Shown: positions 8,804 to 17,659 of the stretch, piece by piece
Position numbering within the stretch: position 1 is the stretch's first letter
Layout of the letters: each line of letters starts with the position of its first letter
Assembly: GCA_019750095.1 (NCBI GenBank)
Contig: JAIEOW010000013.1
Location: 1 to 41,851 of the forward strand
Direction of reading: 5' to 3'
Origin: Phycisphaerales bacterium
GTDB lineage: Bacteria > Planctomycetota > Phycisphaerae > Phycisphaerales > UBA1924
Length of the DNA: 41,851 nucleotides
Position numbers and translations under genes: made by a program
The notes under the pieces: generated by a model
Databases searched by the model: none
Seen by the model: the letters and a program-made list of their open reading frames with translations, nothing else
What the model was told of the DNA's origin: nothing

Positions 8804-9178
8804 ATGAACGCGAGTCAGCTTCCGGCGATAAGGCTTGAAGGCGAGCACATCAAGATGCTGCTTGTTGGCATCTTCATTGTGGGCGGGATCCTCGGGTATG
8901 CGATCATCGCGGCAGTCTCGAACATTCTTCGGGTCAGAGCTTCGGAGCAGACCAAGCGAGAAGTCGCCGCGTATGTCGCCGAGGGCACGATGACCCCGGA
9001 GACGGCCCAGATGATCCTCGGTGCGGATGCCAAGAAGCCGTGGGAGCAGCAGGTGGCTCAACTGATTTCTGAGGGCACGATCGACACAAAGGAAGCGGAG
9101 AAGCTGCTTCGGGCGGGGCCGAAGTCTGGAGTGGCGGTTGAGGACCTCGGCGCTCACCGCCAGACGGTGTCGACCTGA
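8804..9178 (+). CDS. small single-span membrane protein, paralogue of the preceding gene with two motif copies
   Basis: A 124-residue protein. One transmembrane helix (IKMLLVGIFIVGGILGYAIIAAV) leads into a basic region and two copies of a helical motif: VAAYVAEGTMTPETAQMIL and VAQLISEGTIDTKEAEKLL. The first copy closely matches the motif in the upstream gene (REIAAYIAEGSMTP against REVAAYVAEGTMTP), so the pair arose by duplication. A strong AGCGGAGGA precedes the ATG. The two genes are 22 bp apart and probably co-transcribed. The C-terminal segment is SHOCT-like, often involved in oligomerisation. Function unknown. Confidence 0.8.
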   Translation: MNASQLPAIRLEGEHIKMLLVGIFIVGGILGYAIIAAVSNILRVRASEQTKREVAAYVAEGTMTPETAQMILGADAKKPWEQQVAQLISEGTIDTKEAEKLLRAGPKSGVAVEDLGAHRQTVST

Positions 9179-9331
9179 TCAGGAATTCCCTGCGTGGTTC
9201 TGGCTGAAAAGTCGCGTACTGCCGCGGCAAAGCAACAGGGCTCCGGTGGCCGACCGGTTTGCGCCGGCACTACACTGCCGAGCGGAACATCGGCGACCAG
9301 GCATCGGGCCGGCTTGTCCACGGAGGTATTC

Positions 9332-9934
9332 ATGCGATCGAGCAATAGCGTTCGGCGTTCGGTGTGCACAGTGGGTTTCTTGGCTCTGGCGGTTTTGGGT
9401 GGATGCAACACCGCGCCCTCCGGCCACACCGGCGGCGTGATCGATTCGCGAACTCGCACCGGGGCCGATCGATACGACCGGGCGGCGGATTCGGTCTCGC
9501 TGGTCGAGTTTGCGAGTGATGTCGGGCAGAATCTTGCCGCGGACTTCATGTCGATCCCGAACATTCAGCAGTCGCAGTATCGGGTGATCCTCGAGATGGG
9601 GAGCATCCAGAACATGACGCAGACGCCGTCGTCTGACTTTGCGGCGTTGCAGCGCAAGGTGTTCTTGACGCTGCAGCAGTCGGACTTTGTCCGTCGAGGG
9701 GCCAAGGTGGTCGAGCGGCGCGACCGGATGGATCGCGACGCGCAGCTCGCCGGCGCGACGGGCAATGTCGCCCAGTACACCGTCGGCGACACGTACTTTC
9801 TGCAGGGCACGTTCAGCGAGCTTTCTCGCGGCGGCGGCTACCAGAGCACGTACCTGTTCGATTTCACGCTGACGAGCGCCGAATCCCGCGAGATCGTGTA
9901 CGCACGTCAGTTTGAGTTCAAGCAGGTGCGTTGA
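9332..9934 (+). CDS. LpoB-like lipoprotein
   Basis: A 200-residue lipoprotein (signal VGFLALAVLGGC) whose mature part fits the LpoB/YcfM family (COG3417). The block YRVILEMGSIQNMTQTPSSDF corresponds to the family's beta strand plus N-x-T segment, followed by LQRKVFLTLQQSDFVRRGAKVV and YFLQGTFSELSRGG. In proteobacteria LpoB is an outer-membrane lipoprotein that activates the synthase PBP1b. Here it is the first gene of a four-lipoprotein run (LpoB-like, LpoB-like, COG3014-like, YcfL-like), a grouping known from gammaproteobacteria, which supports the assignment. Start at 9332 with CGGAGG upstream; the in-frame part from 9194 precedes the signal peptide and is not used. The activating partner is not in the window. 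Confidence 0.78.
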   Translation: MRSSNSVRRSVCTVGFLALAVLGGCNTAPSGHTGGVIDSRTRTGADRYDRAADSVSLVEFASDVGQNLAADFMSIPNIQQSQYRVILEMGSIQNMTQTPSSDFAALQRKVFLTLQQSDFVRRGAKVVERRDRMDRDAQLAGATGNVAQYTVGDTYFLQGTFSELSRGGGYQSTYLFDFTLTSAESREIVYARQFEFKQVR

Positions 9935-9936
9935 GC

Positions 9937-10536
9937 ATGCAAAGGGGCGTCGGACCATCGGCAGCCATCGCGCTCGTGAGCGCGTTGGTCTGCATCTGCG
10001 GATTCGGGTGTGCCGCGACCCAGCGCACGACGCTGCTGCGCGGGAGCGATATCCAGCTCAGCACCCAGCGCATCATCGATCAGCTCGCGGCGAGCGAGTG
10101 GCTTGCGGGGCGCTCGGCGAGTTCGCCGCGGGCGGTGCTGCGTCCGGAGCGGCTTGAGAATCTGTCCGACAACCGGCTCTCTCAGGGCGATCAGTGGGCG
10201 GCGATGTCGATGGTGCTGCTGAATCCGCGCATGCTGGAGATGCTGAGATCCAGGAACGTGATCGTGCAGATGCCGACGCTCCGCAGCGACGCGATCGCTC
10301 GTGCCGGACTGACTATCAACGAGCCCGCGGCCCAGTTGACGCCGACCCATCTGTTCCGGGGCCGATTGCGGTCTCTCTCTCGCGCCGGCGGCGGCGCGAG
10401 CGTGGATTCGGATCGCGTCGAGCGCCGCGACACGTTCATCTTCGAATACGCCATCGCGGACGTGGAAACGCGGGAGATCAAATGGTCCGGACAGACCGAG
10501 CTCTCTCGGCTGGCGCATGGGTCGCTCATCGACTAA
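9937..10536 (+). CDS. second LpoB-like lipoprotein
   Basis: A 199-residue lipoprotein (signal LVCICGFGC) lying 2 bases after the preceding stop. The mature part reads IDQLAASEWL, NVIVQMPTLRSDAI and FRGRLRSLSRAGGG, then TFIFEYAIADVETREIKWSG. The last block parallels STYLFDFTLTSAESREIVYA in the first LpoB-like protein, so the two are probably diverged duplicates. It lacks the clear N-x-T segment of LpoB, so its assignment is weaker and relies partly on context. Expected location is the periplasmic face of a membrane. Confidence 0.65.
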   Translation: MQRGVGPSAAIALVSALVCICGFGCAATQRTTLLRGSDIQLSTQRIIDQLAASEWLAGRSASSPRAVLRPERLENLSDNRLSQGDQWAAMSMVLLNPRMLEMLRSRNVIVQMPTLRSDAIARAGLTINEPAAQLTPTHLFRGRLRSLSRAGGGASVDSDRVERRDTFIFEYAIADVETREIKWSGQTELSRLAHGSLID

Positions 10537-10552
10537 GCACTGGAGTGGTTGC

Positions 10553-12211
10553 ATGCGGGCGGTTGCAGGAGCCATGCTGACGGGATTCGTGCTGATCGCA
10601 CTCGCGATCGCGGGATGCACGCCCGGCTATCGACGCGATGGACAGCTTGTCGCGCTCGTGAATCAGGGTGAGTTCGGGCGCGCACGCGTGCAGGCCGAGG
10701 CCTCGGCCACGCGCTCGCCGCAAGATCGCTCGTACATGCTCGACCGCATGAAGATCGTGCAGATGGCGATGGCCGAGGGCGTGCCCGAGCAGGCCGAGCC
10801 GGTCGCCGATCGGCTTTATGACTTTCTGCGCACGCAGGGCGTGAACTCCGGCAACGGATTCGGCGCGTTTGTCTTCGGCGAGCAGAACGCGCGTGTCTGG
10901 AAGGGCGAACCGTTTGAACAGGCCCTGGCCCTGGCGCACATCGCCGTGCTCGACGGCATGGGCGGCGATTGGGGCAATGTCCGTGCCTCGGCCAACAGCG
11001 CGCTGTTTCAGATCCGCGATGTCAGCCGACTCATCGAGCGCGGCGGCACCACGGGCAGCGATCGCGAGCGGTTGATCTCCGGGCTCTCCGATGACCGCCG
11101 CGTGCTGGAGCTGACCACCCCGGTGCCCTCCAACTTTGCTCTGGGCTATGTGCTCAAGGCGATCGCCACGCGTCAGCTCGCGGGCGAGTTTCCGGGTGAA
11201 GCCGACGAGGTCACGCGACAGCTCGCGCTCGTCGCCCCTCAACTTGGCCAGTTCGTCGAGACGATCCGATCCGGCTCGTACAACACCGTGCTGGTCGTGG
11301 ACTACGGCATCGGCCCGGAGAAGTTCCAGACTGGTCCGGATGGCGCAATCGCCGCGTTTCGACCGGGAACGCGCTCCGATCAGCGTCCGCTGCGCGTCAG
11401 CGTCGGATCGCAAGAGGGGTTCTTCCCCGTCGTCTGCGACACCAACGAGATGGCGATGGACCTGCGCTGGAACAATCTTGAAGACATGCGGCTTGCCAAG
11501 TCGTACATCGGCAGCGGCCTGCTCGTCGGCGGGCTTGTTGCGGCTGGCACCTCGGACAACCGCAACGTGCAGGCGGCCGGGCTGATTCTTGCCGGCATCG
11601 GCGCCGCAATGAAGGCCGGCGCGGGCGCCGACACGCGTCACGTTGAGACTTTGCCGCAGCGCACGTATGTCGCACTGCTCGATCTTCGTGAGTCGGCAAG
11701 CACGATCGAACTCTCGATCGACGGCATCGCATCGTCGCGTCTCACGCTCGCCGCAGTTCCCGCGCCCGGGGCTGGTCAGGTGCAGATGCGCTACGTCCGC
11801 ATGCCCGACGCGATCGGTCGCTCATGGGCGGGTTCCGGCAGCGTCCTTTACGCCAGTGATGAGACGGGGCCGGCGACCGGCCGCAACTTTCCGTACATCC
11901 TTGGTGGGCGCTGCGTCAAGACGCCGAATGAAGAGGTGCTGACGTCATACCAGCGCAGCGGCTATCTCAAGGGCTTCACCCTCAACGACCTCATCGATCT
12001 GTACAAGGAAGAGGGCATCCGCATCGCCGGCCGAGACCCGGGACCAATCGGGCTCCATGTGCTCGAAGGTGGCGATGGGCTGTACTCCCCACGCGCTGGC
12101 TCCGCGGGGTTCGCCCGGCTCTTTGGACAAGACCACCCTCCCTATCGACCGCGCTCGGCACGCGTGCGACAAGTCGCCGACGAGCTGGCCCGATCTGCCG
12201 CAACGAAATAA
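10553..12211 (+). CDS. COG3014-like lipoprotein of the LpoB/YcfL cluster
   Basis: A 552-residue lipoprotein (signal GFVLIALAIAGC). The N-terminal half is helical and TPR-like, with VWKGEPFEQALALAHIAVLD and GDWGNVRASANSALFQI matching the YxGexfE...LaLnyl...gd...ARvea pattern of COG3014. A hydrophobic Gly-rich segment (YIGSGLLVGGLVAAGTSDNR) and a beta-rich C-terminal half follow. COG3014 genes sit with lpoB and ycfL in other bacteria, and the same neighbours occur here, so it likely works with them in envelope or wall maintenance. The exact role of COG3014 is not established. The gene is 16 bp from the previous stop; GGAG precedes the ATG. Confidence 0.75.
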   Translation: MRAVAGAMLTGFVLIALAIAGCTPGYRRDGQLVALVNQGEFGRARVQAEASATRSPQDRSYMLDRMKIVQMAMAEGVPEQAEPVADRLYDFLRTQGVNSGNGFGAFVFGEQNARVWKGEPFEQALALAHIAVLDGMGGDWGNVRASANSALFQIRDVSRLIERGGTTGSDRERLISGLSDDRRVLELTTPVPSNFALGYVLKAIATRQLAGEFPGEADEVTRQLALVAPQLGQFVETIRSGSYNTVLVVDYGIGPEKFQTGPDGAIAAFRPGTRSDQRPLRVSVGSQEGFFPVVCDTNEMAMDLRWNNLEDMRLAKSYIGSGLLVGGLVAAGTSDNRNVQAAGLILAGIGAAMKAGAGADTRHVETLPQRTYVALLDLRESASTIELSIDGIASSRLTLAAVPAPGAGQVQMRYVRMPDAIGRSWAGSGSVLYASDETGPATGRNFPYILGGRCVKTPNEEVLTSYQRSGYLKGFTLNDLIDLYKEEGIRIAGRDPGPIGLHVLEGGDGLYSPRAGSAGFARLFGQDHPPYRPRSARVRQVADELARSAATK

Positions 12212-12242
12212 CGCTCCGCCATCACGCACACACGAGGACACC

Positions 12243-12662
12243 ATGAAGAACGCACTCATCACGTTGGCTCTGTCGGGAATCGCACTCGGTTTCGCCGGTT
12301 GCGATTCCGGCCCGCGTGGCCCTGCGGGCGCACGCCCCGACCCGATCGTCTCGGCGGCCTATCCCAACATCACCGTCGATGGCTCGCTCGCCAAGTTCAT
12401 CGCGGTGGATTACGACGCGATCGTGTTCCAGGCGCCCACAACGGACCGCCCGCTCTTCGTCCAGGTGCCCGCTCGCTCTCAGGCTGACAACGAGTACAGC
12501 GTGCAGTACAACTTTGAGTTCTTCTCGGCCGATCGCGTGAAAGTCGGCGAGACCGGGTACAAGACGATCACGATCCCCTCTCGCCGCCAGGTGCAACTCA
12601 CGGGCAACGCGATCACGTCAAAGGCCACGCTGTGGCGCCTCGACATCCGTTCGGCCCGATGA
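12243..12662 (+). CDS. YcfL-like lipoprotein (DUF1425 type)
   Basis: A 139-residue lipoprotein (signal ITLALSGIALGFAGC). The mature part is a small immunoglobulin-like beta domain with VQVPARSQADNEYSVQYNFE, FFSADRVKVGE and RQVQLTGNAITSKATLWRLDIR. These match the pattern of YcfL/DUF1425 (COG5633): sequential strands ending in QYrFeWfDa...v..g....i.l.G.A......fRl.ir. In Enterobacteria ycfL is next to lpoB. It closes the lipoprotein run with the same neighbour set. GAGGAC lies just before the ATG. Confidence 0.8.
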   Translation: MKNALITLALSGIALGFAGCDSGPRGPAGARPDPIVSAAYPNITVDGSLAKFIAVDYDAIVFQAPTTDRPLFVQVPARSQADNEYSVQYNFEFFSADRVKVGETGYKTITIPSRRQVQLTGNAITSKATLWRLDIRSAR

Positions 12663-12690
12663 TTGATGGAGCGATCGACGGCTTACCGAC

Positions 12691-13560
12691 TCATCCGCCC
12701 TGGCCGTTCGACGGGCCCTGCTCCAGCGAGAATCCCGCCGGAGTGGACGCCTGTTCGTTCGGCACGGGCGGCATGAACGGCACATAGTCCAGCCAACGCC
12801 GCTCACGCCAGAAGACCGGATACACATACGCTCGGCGATTGGCAAACGGTTTGTCGGTCGCCTTTGCCCATTGCACCCATGCTTTGCGATCCGAGTCCAA
12901 CTCATCGTTGCCCGTGATCGTCCGCAGCGACTGGTGAGCGTTGGTGTTCACGAGCAGGCTTGAATCTCCAAGTGCCGCGATCAGGGCCTGCAGCACACCC
13001 GTCTCGGCATACTGGCCCAGTGCGCTCGCGGCCTCGGCGCGAATCTCCGGTTCCGACTCCTTCACCGGGTCCAGCCGTTCGATGAGCGCGGGGATCACCG
13101 CCTTGTTGTGCAAACGCTGCAACGCCCGCGTGGATTCCAGGCGGACGAGGATCTCCTCGTTCTTGGTGAGTGCGGCGATCTTCGGCGCGTCTTCGGGTTG
13201 GCCGTGCAGGCCAAGCGCCCGGCACGCCACGCCGCGTACCGGCGCGGAGGAGTCCGTCAACCGATCGCGGTACATCTTCAGATACGCATCGGCTCCGCCG
13301 AACGGGGCGTTGGCCAGCAGGTTCATCCCGCGTGCCCGCTTGTCGGCGTCATACGGGTCCGCGGCCCACGCCGCGGCTTCCGCGGGCGTCGTCTGCTTGA
13401 AGACTGGCGCGAGAATGCTGTCCCGCTCGGCCATCATCCGCCGCTGCTCGTTCTCGATGCACCCGGAAAGACCAAGCATGCCGACGACCAGCAGAGCGAT
13501 CGTTGCGCATGGGCCCATGCCTCGCGATCGCCTCGGCGTATCCTGTGTCCCGTGTGCCAT
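12691..13560 (-). CDS. HEAT-repeat lipoprotein
   Basis: A 289-residue protein with a lipoprotein signal (TIALLVVGMLGLSGC, about residues 17-31) and a helical-repeat body: residues near 80-215 hold consecutive HEAT-like units (SSAPVRGVACRALGLHG, NEEILVRLESTRALQRLHNK, EPEIRAEAASALGQYAETG, LGDSSLLVNTNAHQSLRTITG). HEAT repeats form curved solenoids for protein-protein contact. The C-terminal part (YVYPVFWRERRWLDYVPFM) is aromatic-rich and unfamiliar. Start at 13560; an internal Met at 13518 is an alternative. The ycfL-like gene converges on it 28 bp away, and it is divergent from the next lipoprotein gene. Confidence 0.8.
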   Translation of the reverse strand: MAHGTQDTPRRSRGMGPCATIALLVVGMLGLSGCIENEQRRMMAERDSILAPVFKQTTPAEAAAWAADPYDADKRARGMNLLANAPFGGADAYLKMYRDRLTDSSAPVRGVACRALGLHGQPEDAPKIAALTKNEEILVRLESTRALQRLHNKAVIPALIERLDPVKESEPEIRAEAASALGQYAETGVLQALIAALGDSSLLVNTNAHQSLRTITGNDELDSDRKAWVQWAKATDKPFANRRAYVYPVFWRERRWLDYVPFMPPVPNEQASTPAGFSLEQGPSNGQGG

Positions 13561-13650
13561 GATTCCAAGTGTATCGGCTCCCACGTTCAAACCCCTGTAT
13601 TCGGGGCCTGCCACGCCGCGGGTGCGTCAAACGCCTTTGTTCGGGTTCTG

Positions 13651-14490
13651 ATGGTGTGCGCCCTTGCGATCGTCGGTGCCATGCTGGGCGGTTGCCAGGG
13701 GGGCGCGATCGCCTCTGCAGATCGTCCGGCACCGGTCCTGGATCGCGCGGCGCCAAAATCCAGTGCACCCAAAGGGGCTGGCCCGAGCAGTGCGACGATC
13801 ACGCCCACTTCGCCTCTGTCTGCTGAAGGGCTCAGCGTCAAGGTCTCGCGCACGCTCATCTATGACGTCATGGAACCCGCCGCCGGCGGGATGCGTGTGG
13901 TGTTGCGCGATGCTCCGCCGGATTGCCATTGTGCCGGGCGCACCTGGTGGGTGCGCGAGTATGACGCCGACGCCGCGGCATTTGCGATGGCGGGAGCCAA
14001 ACCGCCGTCGCCCGCGCTGACCGAAGCCCGCATGATCATCGATCCCAGCGGCTATGTGGCGATCGCCGAGCGGATCGATCGCGAAGAGAAAGTTGAAGTC
14101 GTCTTCACTCCCGCGCTGGTCGTGCTGCCGAACAACCTTCCGGGCTCAACCATCGGCGGCGCGGGTGCCAAGTATGAGCAGGAACTCACCATGACCGTGC
14201 ACCCGCTGGGCGACCGCACGCGAACCAAGGCCTCGGGCAAGGCGCGCAGCACGATCGTGTATCAGGGCGATGAGAAGCTCACGACGCCCGCCGGAACCTT
14301 CACCGCGCGCAAGATCGTCTCCACGCTCTCCGCCGATCTCGCACCTGCAAAGGTGAATAACCAGAACGAGCTCTGGATGGTCGACGGCGTGGGCATCGTC
14401 GCCGAGCGCGACCAGGAGCGCACGCTCGTCTTCGGCCTGCCCTCGCGCAGCAACGCGATGACCAAGCTGCTCAACGCCCACCGCCCGTGA
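13651..14490 (+). CDS. lipoprotein of unknown function
   Basis: A 279-residue lipoprotein (signal MVCALAIVGAMLGGC) with a Ser/Pro/Ala-rich linker and a beta-rich body. Recognisable parts are LRDAPPDCHCAGRTWW (a CxC pair), SGYVAIAERIDREEKVEVVF and TPAGTFTARKIVSTLSADLAPAKV, and NELWMVDGVGIVAERDQERT. The last two segments resemble the beta-sheet domains of bacterial periplasmic lipoproteins that read xxPAGxFxaxkv...yxapGvGlVkxe, but I cannot name a family. The long upstream in-frame extension is a shadow of the HEAT gene, so the start is 13651, with only a weak SD-like GGG before it. It is divergent from the HEAT gene with 90 bp between. Confidence 0.75.
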   Translation: MVCALAIVGAMLGGCQGGAIASADRPAPVLDRAAPKSSAPKGAGPSSATITPTSPLSAEGLSVKVSRTLIYDVMEPAAGGMRVVLRDAPPDCHCAGRTWWVREYDADAAAFAMAGAKPPSPALTEARMIIDPSGYVAIAERIDREEKVEVVFTPALVVLPNNLPGSTIGGAGAKYEQELTMTVHPLGDRTRTKASGKARSTIVYQGDEKLTTPAGTFTARKIVSTLSADLAPAKVNNQNELWMVDGVGIVAERDQERTLVFGLPSRSNAMTKLLNAHRP

Positions 14491-14615
14491 AAGACCGTTC
14501 GTCGGTGGCACAGGCGTTCCGCGTGTGTTGTTCAAAAACGCTAGCACACCGTTCCTGCGCGTCGCTCATGGTCGCACCCCGCGACCGATAACCGCCGCTC
14601 GGCCCGCGACTGCTC

Positions 14616-14683
14616 GCATCAACCCGACTATTCCGGCATCAACCCGCACTCTCGCCGCCGGATGCCTTGCCTGCGATCAACCC
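14616..14683. repeat. three short direct repeats GC(g)ATCAACCC upstream of the stator genes
   Basis: GCATCAACCCG occurs at 14616 and 14636 (20 bp apart) and GCGATCAACCC at 14673. They lie in the 275-bp gap before the MotA-like gene. The 20-bp spacing of the first two (about two helical turns) would suit binding sites for a regulator, but nothing more can be shown. The rest of the gap has no gene. Confidence 0.4.
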
Positions 14684-14765
14684 ATAAGCCGTCGCGGTCG
14701 ATGAAGTTCTACCAAGAGCGGCCTGGGCGCATCCGCGCACCCGCTCTGCGCACTCGGAGGCCCGG

Positions 14766-15545
14766 ATGGACAAGGCCAGCGTCATCGGCTCGATCGTCAT
14801 GACCGTCTGCTGCATGGTCGTCTTCTGGAAGGCGACGCACGGCAATCTGATCGCGCTCTGGTCTGACAAGGGCGCCATCATGGTCATTGGCGGCACCATC
14901 GCCGTCATCTTCATGGCCATGCCCATGAAGAAAATTGCCAAGGTTCCCGGCTACTGCCGGCGCTACTTCTTCTTCAATGGCAAAGAGGCCGCCGAGATCG
15001 CCGAGATCATGTACGCCCTTGCCGAGAAGGCCCGCCGCGACGGCATCCTCGCTCTTGAGACCGAGCTTCAGAAGATCAACGACGAGTTCCTCGCGCAGGG
15101 TCTGAAGATGGCGGTCGACGGTTCGGACCCCGAGACCATCGAAGCCACGCTCCGCATGCAGCTCATGGCCATGCAGGATCGCCACAAGGCCGGCAAGAAG
15201 TTCTTCGACCTCATCAAGGTCTATGGCCCCGGTATCGCGCTCACCGCCACGCTCATCGGCCAGATCGGTATGTTCCAGGCCCTCGGCGGCGCGATCGAGA
15301 TCATGGGAAAGATGCTCGCCGTCGCTGTCGTGGCGACCATGTATGGCACCGTTCTTGCGAACTGCATCGCCGGTCCGATCGGCGACAAGCTCGCGATGCG
15401 CTCCGCGGAGGAGATTCTCAGCCGCGAGATGATGATTCAGGGCATCCTCTCGATTCAAGCTGGCGACAACCCCCGCGCCACGCTCGACAAGATGGCGGCC
15501 TTCGCGTCACCCACCGAACGCTCCAAGATCAAGGTTGCTGCCTGA
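14766..15545 (+). CDS. motA: MotA/PomA-family stator protein
   Basis: A 259-residue integral membrane protein of the flagellar stator MotA family. It has an N-terminal helix (SVIGSIVMTVCCMVVFW), a second helix (IMVIGGTIAVIFMAMPMKKI), a long cytoplasmic loop with the conserved EAAEIAEIMYALAEKARRDGILALE segment and EATLRMQLMAMQDRHKAG, then two helices (YGPGIALTATLIGQIGMFQALGG and GKMLAVAVVATMYGTVLANC). In MotA the loop interacts with the rotor protein FliG, and helices 3 and 4 line the ion channel with MotB. No other flagellar genes are in the window. GGAGG before the ATG supports the start. Confidence 0.93.
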   Translation: MDKASVIGSIVMTVCCMVVFWKATHGNLIALWSDKGAIMVIGGTIAVIFMAMPMKKIAKVPGYCRRYFFFNGKEAAEIAEIMYALAEKARRDGILALETELQKINDEFLAQGLKMAVDGSDPETIEATLRMQLMAMQDRHKAGKKFFDLIKVYGPGIALTATLIGQIGMFQALGGAIEIMGKMLAVAVVATMYGTVLANCIAGPIGDKLAMRSAEEILSREMMIQGILSIQAGDNPRATLDKMAAFASPTERSKIKVAA

Positions 15546-15568
15546 TCCACGCACGCTGAGTTTTTCCC

Positions 15569-16429
15569 ATGGCCGACGATCACAAAGAACAGCACGGCGA
15601 CGGCGGTCATGGCGGCGGCCACGGCGAGCACAAGCCGCACAAGAAGCATGCCCATGGCCATGGTGCGCACGAAGAGCACGAAGAAGGCGTCCCGGAGTGG
15701 GTCGTCTCCTTCGCCGACAACGTGCTCTTGCAGATGGGCTTCTTCGTCATCCTTCTAGCCATGAACCTCGGCGTGAAGGCCAAGGGTCCGACCGACGATG
15801 GCGACAAGACGAGCGCCAAGGCGCAGGACGCCGCGCTGATCGACTTTGCCATCGCCGTGCGCGAGGCATTCAACTCGCCCGTTGATCTCTCGTCGACCAA
15901 GCCCGAAGACCTCCCGCTCATCAAACGCATCTTCGAGAAGCGTGCCGAGTTGGAGGGCCAGGGTCAGAGCCCCGAGAAGGGCGTGACCGGTGATGACAAG
16001 AGCTCGCAGAGCATCCGCACCAGCGACATGCGGACCCCCGCGGCGTATGTGGACTTTGATGATCGGTCCAGTGAGCTGACGGCTCCGGCCCGCGACGCGA
16101 TCAGCGATGTTGCGAAGAAGCTCGTCGGCACGCGCTGGATCGTGGAGGTGCGCGGGCATTCCAGCCGACTGGAATCCACCCGGGATGTGGGTGAATCCCG
16201 CGCACTGTCGTATCAACGGGCCTTTGCCGTCGCCCAGGCCCTTGTGGAAAAGGGAGTGGACTGGCGTCAGATCCGGGTGGTGGCGATGGGCGATTCCGAT
16301 CTGCCCACCCCTCGGGCCAGAAGTGCCCAGGAACATCAGGGCAACCAGCGGGTTGAGGTCATTCAGATGCCCGAAACGCTGCCGCCGGACCCGTTCAAGA
16401 CGTCCAGTAGTGACCAGCCAAAACCCTAA
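15569..16429 (+). CDS. motB: MotB-family stator protein with His-rich N-terminus and OmpA-type C-terminus
   Basis: A 286-residue protein. The first 45 residues are extremely His/Gly-rich (HGDGGHGGGHGEHKPHKKHA and following). Next comes the single transmembrane helix PEWVVSFADNVLLQMGFFVI with Asp50 at the position of the ion-carrying Asp of MotB. After a linker, the C-terminal OmpA/Pal-type peptidoglycan-binding domain (about 150-260) has VDFDDRSSELTAPARD, VEVRGHSS and LSYQRAFAVAQALVEKGVD, then NQRVEV. MotB anchors the stator to peptidoglycan. The pair is 23 bp apart and co-transcribed with motA. The poly-His N-terminus, predicted in the cytoplasm, is unusual for MotB and could bind metal ions. 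Confidence 0.92.
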   Translation: MADDHKEQHGDGGHGGGHGEHKPHKKHAHGHGAHEEHEEGVPEWVVSFADNVLLQMGFFVILLAMNLGVKAKGPTDDGDKTSAKAQDAALIDFAIAVREAFNSPVDLSSTKPEDLPLIKRIFEKRAELEGQGQSPEKGVTGDDKSSQSIRTSDMRTPAAYVDFDDRSSELTAPARDAISDVAKKLVGTRWIVEVRGHSSRLESTRDVGESRALSYQRAFAVAQALVEKGVDWRQIRVVAMGDSDLPTPRARSAQEHQGNQRVEVIQMPETLPPDPFKTSSSDQPKP

Positions 16430-16603
16430 TACTTTGTAAATCCAGCATTTTCCATGCTTGCGTGGGCTGCGGACTTGCATTCTTCCGCAAAATCCTGCAA
16501 ACTCTTGATCTGTCCGCGGCATCGGTTCTCGGTACCGCTGGGGTTGGGTCGTGCTCAGGTCATTCTGACTTTGAGCGTCACACCGCAGGTTCGGAGGCGT
16601 TGC

Positions 16604-17659
16604 ATGTTTCGCATCGCTCTGGCTCATCGCGCATTCACCCTGATTGAGCTGTTGCTCGTCATCGGGATCATTGCGCTGCTGATTTCCATTCTGTTGCCGT
16701 CGATCGGCAAAGCGCGTAAGGCAGCACGCGTGTCGATCTGTATGAGCAACCAGCGGCAGGTCGCCGCGGGCAACCACAACTATGCATCGGAATGGAAAGG
16801 TCGACTGTGCGCCTACACGTGGACGCCCACGACGGTGCAGAGCAATTGGGGCGAACTGAACGCCCACACCGGCGACTTTATCCAGGCCCACGCCAATCAG
16901 GCCGTGGACATCGTTCGCCGACGAACCGGCAACTCGACCTACTACGGCGTGATCAACAACCGCATGGTCGATCGCAACTTCGGGCATCTTCCGCTGCTTG
17001 ATGGCGGATACCTGACCGAAAAACTGCCCGATCCCGTTGCCGCGTGCCCCGAAGATCGCCAGACACTGGCGTATCAGCGGAACATCGAGAACTACCAGGC
17101 GGCGATCAACCTCGCCGGCGACATCGACCCGCCGTCGGAGGTGAACTACAAGAAGATCTATCCCTTCTGGATGACCTACCAGTATGTTCCGAATGCGTGG
17201 TCGCCGGAAGTCGGGCAGTATGTCATCCGCCAGGCATCGGGCGCGCCCGGCTATCACATGCTCTATGAGGTCTTCCCGGGATTGACTCCCTTCGTATCCA
17301 GATCGATCGATGACGTGGCGTTCCCGTCGCAGAAAGTCTGGATGTTCGACCTCTTTGATCGCCACTATTTCAAGCGTCCCCTCTGGCACGCGTATCCAGT
17401 GGCGTCGCAGCCCCTCATCATGTTCGACGGTTCAGTCGGGTTGCGGAAGTCCCAAACCGCCAACCTTGGGTGGAGGCCCCCAGCCAACAACAACGCCGCC
17501 CTCGCGGCACCGGTCCAGAACTACACCTACTACCCCGTGCCAGGTCAGGAGCCAGCGACCCTGAGCGGTGCGGCTCAGGAAACCGTCCAAGGACGATTCC
17601 GCCGGACCCGAGCGGGAATCCGCGGCATCGACTTCGGCGGCGGCGAAATCCGGCGCTGA
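16604..17659 (+). CDS. type IV pilin-like (pseudopilin) protein with a long C-terminal domain
   Basis: A 351-residue protein. The N-terminus [21 protein letters not shown] carries a prepilin peptidase signal of the RAFTLIE type followed by a hydrophobic helix ([20 protein letters not shown]), as in type II secretion/pilus pseudopilins. The long C-terminal domain is of the planctomycete type: [23 protein letters not shown], then [34 protein letters not shown] and [15 protein letters not shown]. The next gene encodes a paralogue. TCGGAGG sits before the ATG; the in-frame upstream part from 16454 is not used. A putative shared upstream motif is described in the findings. Confidence 0.88.
   Translation: MFRIALAHRAFTLIELLLVIGIIALLISILLPSIGKARKAARVSICMSNQRQVAAGNHNYASEWKGRLCAYTWTPTTVQSNWGELNAHTGDFIQAHANQAVDIVRRRTGNSTYYGVINNRMVDRNFGHLPLLDGGYLTEKLPDPVAACPEDRQTLAYQRNIENYQAAINLAGDIDPPSEVNYKKIYPFWMTYQYVPNAWSPEVGQYVIRQASGAPGYHMLYEVFPGLTPFVSRSIDDVAFPSQKVWMFDLFDRHYFKRPLWHAYPVASQPLIMFDGSVGLRKSQTANLGWRPPANNNAALAAPVQNYTYYPVPGQEPATLSGAAQETVQGRFRRTRAGIRGIDFGGGEIRR

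Noticed and set aside
14584..14591. ACCGATAA resembling a sigma-28 -10 element upstream of the MotA-like gene
   Set aside because: No TAAA-type -35 element lies at the required distance and it is about 175 bases from the start.
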